This document shows, piece after piece, positions 39,301-51,300 of a stretch of DNA of 64,000 nt. The translations under genes were made by a program, and so were the position numbers. Origin of the DNA: Dryococelus australis (taxonomy: Eukaryota > Arthropoda > Insecta > Phasmatodea > Phasmatidae); NCBI GenBank assembly GCA_029891345.1, contig CM057005.1, positions 62,513,760 through 62,577,759 of the forward strand, written 5' to 3'. The notes beneath the pieces were generated by a model. It had not been told where the DNA came from, searched no databases, and saw only the letters and a program-made list of their open reading frames with translations. The first letter of the stretch is position 1, and every line of letters begins with the position of its first letter.

Positions 39301-42300
39301 TTTAATTTGATTTAGCAGATAACACTTAAATTGCCATTATAGTCTGTAATAATTATGTATTGTGTTATAAGCAACAGAGTGAAGTAATGCTTTTTTTTTT
39401 TTTAATCTTTCTTAGATGCACCACTGGTGAGTACAAAATGGTTTTTGGCTTTGAAAGATGCTTGAAAATTCCCATTTACTGTGCTGCAGTTTACAGCACT
39501 GAGAAGAAGGGTTGTGCAATGCTATGAAAACTTTCTCGAAATTGAAACAAAAATGAAACATAATTTCATTAGATCTCAACCTTAACAAAAGTTAAACGAA
39601 TTTCGTAACATTTTAGCAAGTTAATCATGACAATTTTATTGCAAAATGAAACAAAAAAAATGTGGATTATGGGGTATTTACCAAAGGGTTTCTTGCCTAC
39701 ATGTAAATTTTACTTTTATGTAGGCATTTCAATGAAAACACTATGAAATACAGACAAAAATTTCCTTTACTGGTGCACTAAATGAACATTCATTAAACAG
39801 CAGAATACTCGTCAAAATTGAGGATTTTTGTTTCATTACAACTTTTGGCAACCAAATTTCTTACCAAAACAAAAATGAACGTTGTATTTATTTTTTTTCC
39901 TTTTTGTATACTGAGTATCCACACAATTGTACTGAGAAGGAGCTGGACTATCATGCCTGATTTTCCATAAGTCTGGCTATAGGCTGTGCACGGTAAAGTG
40001 AGCACTTTTGAAAGCCCTGCCTAAGATCTCTACTTGTATGCACGTTGTGTATTCTTCCACCTTATGTAAAATTAACGTTGCCGTGGGTCTGATCACTTTA
40101 TTTGTGCGTTGGTCAAGAGCAACTGTGAAATTTTTTGAGAAGTAAATATCTTATAATTATTTTTGATATTACACATATGCATCAAAAAAACAAATAAAAT
40201 GAAATAAAATATTTTGGTATTTACAGATGTTTACTTAACACTTGTAATTTAACGTTAACACTGGGAAATACTTCCCCTCTGTTGTTGCCAACTTTACTGG
40301 GCATATTACAGGTAGTGTGCCCGTTAAAATATTCCCAAGTAGGGTCAGTGACATTTTTCAAAGGTTGATTTCTAAAGTGCTTACCTACCATGAACAGCCT
40401 TTAGAACTCTTCCCTCTGGAAGGCTACAATTGACAGAGAGTTGAACTTTTTTGTGCCATACCATGCATCATCTGCAACAATGAATAAACTTCAACAATGG
40501 CAGGATTGTGTGAACGCAAGAATTTGGATTATCCTAATTCAGTATTACCGTTCAAATGTGATTAGCTGCCAGTACATCACAAACTAGTTGCATTAGTGGA
40601 CAGCTGAAGATCGTATTCACCAACGCTGATGCATTACAATACATTTTTTTCATTTTTGCTGGCTATAAGAATCACTTCAAAACTTTCTGCATTGTGTGTG
40701 GAAACTTCCATATGATTTATCAATGACCAGATTCGGAGAGTAGAGCATCTTTTAATTAGCTGTTTTTTTTTTTTCTGAAACTTTTATTAGAGTAGCAGTT
40801 TTGTAACTAACCTTGTGTTTTGTGCAGGTGATGCACCCACTGAGGTGTTGATGCATGAAATTTCTATATTGGTAAGCAGCTTTTTCTAGTAGCCCATATT
40901 AGTTTACTTTTGTCGTACAATGCTAGGAAATTTTTTGGTTCCACTATTTTTCGATGATTTTAAAATAACCCTCCCATGTGAAGTTGAAATTTTTGTAGTT
41001 CATAATATATCATCAGTATAATCATACATTTACTAATAATATTAGGATATGTGTACAATTTGTAATAAACAATAATCTAACGAATGGTTACAGGCTGCAG
41101 AACTTGATGACAGTGATGTTACTCTGTGGTACAGAATGGGCATGGTAGCAGAGCGAGCGCTTAACTATGAGACTGCATGTTCAGCCTTTGAGCAGGTTTG
41201 TATTAAGTTATCATATTTGCTGTTCTGTGTAATACAGTTGACTTCCTATCTACAATTTTTCATACATGCGGGATTTCAGTAGACTAAGGTTCTAACATGC
41301 ACATTAATAAAATACCATTTCAGACATTATTCTTCATTTTGAGTATATTATCTGTGAGTAAAGATTAGCTACTAATCACAATAAAAATGGGAATTTTTAA
41401 AAAGAGTATTACTGTAACTAGTATATTAAAAACATTTCACCTCAATTGGTTTAAATGAAGAATATAACATCTTAAAATACTGTACACAATTTATTGTAAT
41501 CCAACATCAAATCCAATCCAACCTCAAACTTCCAAACCCTCTGAAAATGAGAATAATACATCACAAAAAGCAAGGCAAATTTTGAATGTCCTGCATACAT
41601 TCGATCAGCTGAGAGTGCGCGTAGAGATTATCGATTGAGCAATGTGTTTCACGACGGGCATGACGGCAAAGGAGAAGCGATGGGAGGGGTGAAAGAATGT
41701 ACCCCTCCTCTCCACTTCAAGTTGGCGACACTTTGCACACGTGGCAAATGCCTGTCTTTTAAAGTAATTAATAATATTTCACTGCAGGAAAAAAAATGTA
41801 ATTTTGAGACACAAATAAATAAGTAAGGTGATTAAAATTTATATCTCCACTGTCTTTTAATAATTAATCGTTCAAAACCACGTCCTCTTACTTTCCCGCA
41901 CACCTACACCTGTTGCAAGTTACACTGCACTCGGGCTTACCCATTATTAGCCAACAAAAGGTGTCAAATAGGTCTTTACAGGATATCCGTTTATTCAAAA
42001 GAATTGTGTGTATTGAAATAAATTAATATAAGTCCTCAGATTTCCCCACAGGAAGTTATTGAAAATGAATTGTATGCATCGCAACACAAGTCACTCGATG
42101 TTCAGGCAGTTTTTGGCAGCAAGGGGAGGTCAAGTACATATATGCTTATGTGCATATCATTTTATTTGCGAACTTGCTGTCTGTTGAGTTAAATTTATAT
42201 TCCTTTTAAAACGTGTTGATTTTACGCCAGGTACAATTAAACACCAAACTTTACTGGAAAAGACAACCTTTAATCACAAAAGAAAACATCTATGCAAATA

Positions 42301-45300
42301 ATAATTCTTTGTTAAAATGTATTGCGTAACTTTTTCAGGTGAAACCATTTGGTTTAAAATAAATATTAGTGATAATAGGTGCAACTATTATGGGCAACTG
42401 AAAATCTTGATAACATTTCTACGATTGCCAGGCACACTTTACTTGCACTGCGGCTAGACATGTAAAGGATAGAGACCAAGATAGAAGATTCACTTTTTCT
42501 TCTACTAGATAACAGCTTCTGCTTTCTAAGGCATGTAAGGGGAGGAAGAAAGATGCGTGCCTGAGAGACAGAAAGATGGGTGAGAGATAGAGAGGATGCT
42601 AGGTCACCACGTTGGTTCTAGGTAACCATTTACCCCCTTGTCAGGCTTGTAAGAGGAGGTAACAAACCAGACTCGCACGCTGTAGATGTATTGGGAACTT
42701 GGGAAGAGAAGACTATGCACCGCAGAACAGTGATAATTGGTGGCGCACGTGATGTATTTCACATCCAGTTACTAGACGTTTGCATAAACAACCAGCTTAA
42801 AAAGTATTGTTGTGGGAAATCTTAGGTGATGGGGCCAAAATATACTTTGATCGACGCAACACCCGATAAATGATGCAAGCGGGTAGCTTTATCAATATTC
42901 ATGTAGGAGTTCTGCCGGGACCATTGAAAAGTAACTGTGGATACAGTTTATCGGTGTACATATGCATTTTATGTACAAGAGTCCACTGTATTTCAAAAAC
43001 ATTTTTATTAGAGCTAGCGCATATTTTCTGAATTTTTAATCAAAACTTGTTAGACCATAATTTGGGTTATTGCTTTAATACTTTGTAACAGATAAAAGTG
43101 CTATTTTTCACGCTTCTTCTTACTTCCTTCTTGCCTCCTCCTACCCTAAAAGTGCTACCCTGAATGTGCATTATTATTTTCTTGATCTTCAGCATTAACA
43201 AAAAAAAACATTTTACTTCTATAGTAAACAACATACATTCTTTTCACATGCATATATTCTGAATTTCTGCCAGCCTCACCATCCTTTACACCCTAGATTT
43301 AGTTTCTAGTTTCTAATTACATATCTTAGTATTGCATATGACGTTATTAAATTTTTTTATACTATTCCATTTATCTATTTTCTAAATGTGTCTGACACAA
43401 TGTAATCGTATTCTATTTTCTTGTACATTTTTTAAGCATTGAATGTCTACTGTATTCAATATAATTAAAACTACAGTTTTTTTTATGTTTTCATGTTATA
43501 TGTGTCTGCCTTCTTAATGATTCTAAGTAACACTTCCATTACTATTAGGGTTTGCAGTGCAGTCCACGCCATTGGCCTTGCCTAGAACACTTAATAGTGG
43601 GTTTATTTGTCCTCGATAACTACCTGCCGTGCCTGACGTACATTGGTAGAGGCCTGGAAGCAGATGCACATTTCTTGACAGGCTTGGCTCTACGTGACTA
43701 CATCCTTAAAGATTTTCCTGGAATTGAGACTTACTTCAGTAGCTATTGCAAAGAATAGTAAGTTTCCTATTTATGTGTTGAAATAAGTGTAGTTTTATGT
43801 TATGTACTTGATTGTGGAAAGTTTTAACACAGCAACGAAATGTATGTATTTGTAAAAGTTTTCTCGCAAAAACTTATGTACAATAATTTGTTACACATTG
43901 TCTTGTGTTCAATAATCATATCCTCATGCATGCTGGAAATTTTGTCCTACAGCATTTGTTTACTGTTCCCTAAGCTAAAGATGAAGAGGGCTATTGTGGT
44001 GTAGTGGTCATATTACTTGCCTCCCACCTAGGCCAACCGGGTTCGATTCCTGGCAAGGTCACTCCCCGGATTTTTGCATGTGGGAATCGTGCCAGATGAA
44101 GCTGCTGGTCGATGGGTTTTCTTGGGGATCTCAAGTTTCCCCCCACCCATGCATTCTTGTGCTGCTCCGTGCTCACTTCACTTCACTCATATCTGATCTC
44201 AAGACCTCAATTTTAAGAGCTGATGCATGATGTCTTATTGACAATGGAATTATTTAAAACTTTCGCTCCATCCCTAGGTTAGTTGTCGCAGAGTTGGAAG
44301 TTAACTTTATCCCGTTAATGTGCAAGATTGTACTGTCTGCCTTGCAGATTGATTTATTTACTGGCCCACAGTAACAATATTTAAAGGCAGTGAGTTCTTT
44401 AGCTCCCCGCTAGATATCTCTAGTAGTAATTATCGCTTGTCTTTTGTTTCGTATCCCCTTCCAGCTGGCCAGTGACGTCACAAAAGCAAGCCATGCATTC
44501 GCACCCCCCGCTCTGCAACTACCCCTCGCCTAACAGCACAAGCCAATCAGCAGCAGGCAGCGCCCCGAAATTAGTATAAAAGCAGAGACAGCCCACATCT
44601 CCAGCAGCAATCTTAGTTACTGGTGCTCGCCTCTCAGACCTGACCAGATTGATCTCACCACTTCTTCCTAGCACTCGCTGCTCAGGCCTGTTGCTCAGAA
44701 TAACACCCTGTTCATCGCTTAAGCTATGCTTGCGATAGGGTTAGGTTACACTTGTTAGGAGCTATCCACTATGTACCCTGCAAACCCTGTGACCTACAGT
44801 TGCGAATGTATGTGTAGAGGACCTCTCCTTAGTCATTTTCAAGGCTAAATCCTGTCATGTTCCTTTCTTAGTCATCCTGCTACATGTCAGCGATCACATT
44901 ACGTCATTACCTACAACACATTCATACAACAATGCAAGAGTTTGTTGCCTAGACTACAGCAGCTTGCACCGCATTCCCCTTTTGTTGTGTCGGTCGCCTC
45001 TACTGGCCATCATAATTTGTACTTATAGGGTGTCCGTCTGTCCACTACCGCCCATGGTGCCACACATATCACTGTACAAGGAGCATGCAGATGTGGTACA
45101 GTAGTAGGAGGGTAAGTTCCAATTCCCAATGCCTTACACTCAGAGAAAAAGCTTAAAGGAAAGAGTTAGGCAGACACTCTTAGCATCAGGTAGAGAACAC
45201 AAATATAAGCCTTCTGTGGTCAACCAGCTAGCTGGCTTGTCACCTCAAGAACAGGTGCAAGTGTTACACCATCTGCAAGACCTTGTGGATGTTCCTGTGC

Positions 45301-48300
45301 CCAGCAACCTCTTCGCACCACCCGAGAGGACCGGCCCCGTCGAGTACCCGGGGTGGATTGTCGAGTTTCTACACCAGCCTGATCAACCTCCAACACCTGT
45401 GATAGCCTACCAAGTGTCTGCTATTCTTTGTCCTACACTTCTGCCAAAGTCTCAGGTCGCTACCAGTCATAATTCTGTACCATGCCATTTGATTCTCAAG
45501 TGCTCTTCCGCCTAAACGTCACCCAGGTATATCCAAGACATTGGTGGCACCTAGATGCCAAATTGTGTTGCCCACACCTGATATCATGCCCTACCGCATG
45601 GCCAACAACAGGAAGGCAGTACTAGCCTCATAAATTTTTTTTATTGAAAATTTTACAGATTGTGCAATACCTATAAACAGAAAAAAACGGTCTGGCGATT
45701 GATGTATTTAACACTGTATTTTTTTATAGTGATGGGTGGAGACTCAAAAAGTCGAGTCGAACTAACAAAAGATTGACTCATCATTAGTCAAGTTTTTTTT
45801 TCAGCATACATTGCACTACTGAACATACAAGTTGAGTAAGGGAACTTTTAGGTTATAAACCGATTCATATTTGCATCTAACAATCACCTTTTGTCTCTTG
45901 TGAATCAATACGTTTGTGTTGCTAAACTGCTAAAGTTCTGTTGGAACAAAAACAATAACTCTGCTACATGCATTGACACTTGGTTGATGTTTGTGATGTT
46001 TGGTGTATACACCCACGTTAATTCCACATTGGTGTACACCACACAAGCTAAACCTGCAATGATAATGTGAAGTGCTCATATACGTTTTTCTACGGTTGTT
46101 TGCTTAACACTTTGTGTATATTTACATTTGATCATATTAACAGATTAATGATCAGTGTTGCTGTTTTTCTGCAGAAACGTAGGCATAAATACAGCATTAT
46201 TTTATTTGATTAGTTTTCCGTTGTAAAATTTTTTCACCTTTGATAAAACAAAATTTTATTATCATTAAATAAAATAATTCAAAGTAGGTAGTGAGAGCAG
46301 CTTGCAAATTCCTGGATGAAAGACGATAGCACATCCTTGCACATGCGCTGGAACTGGCATGCTAACAAAGGCAAGTGAATGGACACATACTGTACAAAAC
46401 ATCAGTATACGTGGGTTTAGCTTTTTTATTGTGAGTGATCTAGGAAGCTCAAGTACTGGTATTATATATACAGTACTCTAAATAAGGAACCCTTTTTTTT
46501 TGTCTTGGAAATGGGTTGCATTATATTTGCAACGTAAACTATTTTGTTTCCGGGTGAAGAGATTTCTCGGCTTTGTGGTGCCAAGCGACAGATAACAGGA
46601 CTGGAAACTGTCAAGGTGGACTGGTACAGTCTCATTACATAAATTCATACAACCATAAGACATACTTAAACACTTTAAGCCTCTTTTATCGTACATAGTT
46701 AATTTAAGTTATGTTTTTGGAATCGGTGGACACTGCATGTGTTCAAACTTTATTTAAGAGCTGATGTGAAAATCCTGCTAACTTATGAATAAATTAAATT
46801 TTTCCTTGAAATCAAAGTAAAAACGTGCAGTTTTTTTTCTCCTCTTACATTTGGTGAATTGAGTAAAAAGTAGCAAAAAGTGTAAATATAATATTGTCAC
46901 TGAGGAGATTCCTAATTTAAAATTGCAGTTACCAAATGCTTAAATTATTTGGATGTTTGCAATTAGGTATTTGGGTGTACAGGTACATTAGTCATGTAAT
47001 GAGCCTTGTGATTTGGTTAATCATTAATTAATATATTTCGTAACTAGGTGACTTTTTTGTAGTGAATTATTCATTGGCCAAGTAGACTATGATATCAAAG
47101 AAGGAAAGAAAATTGTGGAAGATGCATTGAAACAGAAGAAAGCTCGCCAGGATATGATAGATCAATCGAAGACTCCAGCAGAGCTTAAAACCGTTGGTTT
47201 GTTGAAACCTCTTCCTTCCAAAACTTGGTTGGGTATTGGAGAGTGTTTGATACAGCTGCATCACCACATCCATGCAAACAATGAAAACTAAGTAAGTGGT
47301 TTTTATTTACATTATATATATAATGCAAGTCATATTGAAATAGATTGTGATGTGGACACCATGGAATTTGTGTTTTTATTTTGCTAGAAGTTAGTGTTTG
47401 CTTATGTAAAACCCTCTTAAGAAAATTTCCGTTGAAGCAGCTTTCCTGCTTAGTAAGCTTTAAAAAGTTTGCCCTTTGTCTATTACAAATACATAATTTT
47501 ACCCTTTTGAGAAGTTTCCCTGCTTAATAAGCACATTTTCAGTATTTTTCTCAAACATTTTAACAAGGTTTCGTATTAGGAAAATTGCGTTAACATAATG
47601 ATTTATACTAGATATGTTAGCATGCTTTATGTTGCTCAGTATGTTTTATGAAATGTTCTCAATTGTTTTCTGCTAGAAAATCTTTGATATATTTAAGGGT
47701 TTTTTAAGACTTTAATCATTTAACATAAATACTAACATTTTTGTTACTTAGAAAATGGGTAATTGAAATCATAGCAGTAATGCAAAATTGCTGATTATTG
47801 TCTTGTACTACATCCATATTAAGGAGTTGTTAACTCTTTGCATAATTTTAGGACATGTATTAAAATCTTGCTTTGAGTGCAGTGGATATGAAATGAACAA
47901 TTGGTCAATTTTCTGGAAAATATTTGTACTCTTCAATGCATGCCAGACTACCTTTATTTTGTGCACATCAAGTTCCCGAGCTAGTCATCTACCAGACTTA
48001 AGTGGCAGTGAGTTAAATAAATTGTGAAGATAACCCTAGACACACTGCCACTGCTTGTATGCTCAGGATCTTATAATGCACAGTAGCCCAGAAAGAGAGA
48101 GACAGAACAGAATCCACCCCACTATTAGGAACCCCAAGATGTGCACTTGGCAAGCAAACATTAGCATCAAGGGAAGGGGCCCCACCTCTGTCTACCTCTT
48201 CAGCTCCCTTGGTCTTCATACTCTATTGAAGCAAGCCACAGATTTGGCAGATAGCAGTTCTTAAGCTGCCACCCATGACTAATGTTTGACTACCTCCAGC

Positions 48301-51300
48301 AGTTTAGCTCCTCCTAACTTCTGCATTATTAAGTTTATCTAACATTACGTTTTGTGCAGCCCTGCAGACACTATAAGCTATTCACTGTAAATTGAACACT
48401 TTTGAAAGTGCTCTCATTTCTAATAATAGTCAATAAATAGATTTTATTTTAGCCTTGGACGTTGACGCATTCTCGCTCCCAAGCTCTCTCCTTTCGCCTT
48501 TTCCTTTTTCTCCTCCCCCCTCTCGTTCTCTGGCGAGTCAACCTCCTACTTGTCCCCTTCCTACCTAGGGGGAGGGGGGGAGGCTCTAAAGTTAAATTGA
48601 AAGTGCTGATTTTCCTCTGGTTAGATATAAGTAACCCTTCAGCAGTGAATTAACATTTGATGGGTGTTTTGCCTGGTGGGTTGGGATTTGGCCCACATCG
48701 GGTTCCTTGCTGGGGTACTGCCCAATAGAAGGGTGATGGGAAGTCAGAGGGGAATCAAACCCCAGGGTGAGCTGGACTGCGAATGTCTCCCTCCCATGGA
48801 GCACAGTCTTGATCACCATGAAGGCTGCCAAAATCCAGGACACCAGCTGTTCAAAATAAATTAAATTATGACTTCTGAAAGATAGGGAGGTCAGTGTATG
48901 GGAAATGTAATGAGTTGATCCTCTTTCGGATACTTCCTACTCAGCATCCTGTTTGTGACATAAGCACCCAAGGAGAGAAGGTCTTGTGGGCTTGCGCAAT
49001 GGGATGTAGACGTGGGGAGGGGAAGCTATCCAGCGTTTCGGTACAGTTGGGGGTGGAATCGTAATTCTAACTACCTTCCCGGTTGTGGTACAGATGGTAC
49101 ACACAGTTCCAGGTGGACGATCGATGGCCGAGGTTGGGGTAGGTGGTTTTCCTACAGGTATAGGCTTTGGTGGGTAGTAATAGCTTACGAATTTTTAACT
49201 AGGCCACGGCTAGCAGGTACCCAGTCCAGAGTCGAGTTCGGACTCCTGAACACACACTATTATGGGCGAGATGGGGCGTGGTCTTGGTGTGGTGACCTCC
49301 GGCAATGGCGATGGGGGTGAATTATCTGGGACTGTGTTGTCTAACTGGGGTTGTTGGATGTAGATAATTCTATTTGTAGGGCCCGTCGGGCCTGGCGATG
49401 TAGTCGGCTGGAGCATCCACCTCCATTCTTTGTCACATGGATACTGAGTCAGGAATGCTAACAAAACTCTCTTACAATAAAATATACTAGGCTCACTATA
49501 TCACAAAACTCATGCCTCTCCTAGCCATCAAATGATAGTCCTCGGGAGAATGACTTTGTCACTCAGAGCCCCTACCGATAAGAACGACAGGCTAGAGTTG
49601 GAGTGCATCCGCAGGGGCCCTACCGATGAAAACGACGGGCCAGAGTTGGAGTGCGTCCGCAGGTAAGCGTGAGTGTTCTGGACTCGCCCAAGTATTAGAG
49701 TACGACTTTGTGGACCAGAGAGAACTTTAAATTTATGTTGAGCCATATTATTGATAGTAATTTTACGGGAAAGGAACCGGTCAAAGGCAAAATTGACAAA
49801 TTCAACAATATTGAATATTTTTACGTAGCATTTATTTAGGCTTTAAGGGAACACTGGTGAACCCGATTATTTTATAAAATAGCTAAGTTATTATTTAATC
49901 CACTTGACGCCAGGTGAAGGCAAACCTGGTTATTAGTTTCCCAACGTTTAGTCCAGCATTCAAAATTCTATCGCTTTTAACAGCGAGGTACTTAGACTGA
50001 GGGGTGAGTTAGGATGTCATGACGGCCTGCTATCGCAGAGTCAAGGAAGAAGGGTAGTGGGTGCAGGATGCGGACTTCGTGGTTATCTCTGGAGCACTTG
50101 GTGCTGGAGCTGGAGTGAGCTTTTGCAAACTGCAGGCTGGGAGAGGTGGTGGTCTTCTCAGACCAAGGAGAGTGAGTCCACTGACCATTGTGGTCGGCGG
50201 GCCAACGAACTCAGGCAGGAGCGTTTTGGAGGTTCCTTATATAGTCCAAATTTCATCTTGATGTGGGGGTTGTAAGCCTCTTGTCACAGGGGTTGGTTAT
50301 CTTCGGTTGGTAGCGGGTGGCATTGCATGTTTTTTATCGCCCTGGGTGGAGACTGACAACAGGTTTACCTCCTCTGTTCGAGTTTCGGCGGCTGTTATGT
50401 CACTGGGCGCAGTGTGGCATGTATCAACTTTAACTCCCGAGTACGGTGGAATATACACACTGTGTTTATTACTTACATGGCAATATTTATTAAGAAAAGC
50501 TAGTTAAAGGTGACGCGTGTCCGATTAGACTGACTGAACACAGTAGTTACAGATTTTACTTGTTAGACCAAAAGCGACTTAGGTAGCGGGGATGAGGCGA
50601 GGAGTGTTGGCTAGTTCTGATACACACTCATCTCTAGTTAGGTAGTTGAGGTAAGTTTAGTCTTAAGCGGGCTGAATGCGTGCACGATGTTCCAAAGTTA
50701 TGCTTCTTTCGTCCAGAAGGCCAAGTTGTCCCAAACACGGCGAACTTCCACTCCAGTTAAGAAGCCATAGACAACAGGGTGATACTTGTAGCTAGTACGG
50801 ACACACAGTGGAAACTCAAATAATATTACCGGTGCAGGCAGACTGCTTGACGTCTGAGTTTGGCAGCACGGACCCGTTCCACCTGTCTATCCTGCGTAGG
50901 ATAGGGTGATACTATCCTCAGCCAGGCAGGACGGTGAGCCAGGTGTTGCTCTCTACGTCTCCTACCACTCTTTCTCTCATGAGGTATAGGTTAACAGTTC
51001 TATAAATCACGGAGTGCATTGAAACGGAAATACTAACAGTGTACCCCAATAGTGACTTGTTGGCCGGCTCGATGAGTCCCCACTGATCCCCCACCGTAGG
51101 CGGACTGATCAGAGACGTTGAGCCGGAGATGTGCCAAGCCTCTACTGGTTGTGCGTCCACCTAGAATACCCGGCAGCACTGCAGGTCACAGTCACCGCGC
51201 ACTAATAGTGCGAATGGTGCGAAGCAACCCACGTGTCATGCCGCCTGGTGTGAAGGTGTTACTAGTGGTTTAGGCGTTACTGTTTCTTCCCCACAAACAC

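Larger units (their letters stand above)
44400..45640 (+). mobile_element. LTR-like unit with small ORF, in CABIN1 intron 5
   Basis: GC-rich insert in AT-rich intron DNA. It has the promoter cassette at 44473-44580 and, about 550 bp after the TATA box, a 128-codon ORF (45129-45515) related to the one at 53092-53316. No terminal repeats or target duplications could be fixed by eye, so the limits are approximate. Confidence 0.5.
48463..50426 (-). mobile_element. LTR-type insertion I1 (1,964 bp) in MITE family B copy 3
   Basis: Begins TGACGCATTCTCG and ends GCATGTATCA, with 4-bp flanks ACGT and ACTT (one mismatch) that pair with ACGT in the intact MITE. On the minus strand it starts TGATACATGCC, as insertion I2 does. 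Minus-strand signals: TATATAAGG (TATA, about 50237-50243), hairpin at 49910-49929, AATAAA at 49831-49836. Probably a long solo LTR or a short non-autonomous element. Short minus-strand frames lie at 49528-49746 and 49210-49464; the first holds a 48-bp tandem duplication. Confidence 0.72.

Noticed and set aside
40828-40871. Candidate micro-exon between CABIN1 exons 3 and 4 (GTGCAG before, TTGGTAAGC after)
   Set aside because: Exon 3 to exon 4 already gives an uninterrupted match to the family (HYFK to AAELD), leaving no residues for it.
43987-44060. Possible tRNA gene with A and B boxes
   Set aside because: The acceptor and T-arm halves do not pair as a tRNA, and the same head-plus-body occurs at 63.70 and 4.55 kb; it is a SINE.
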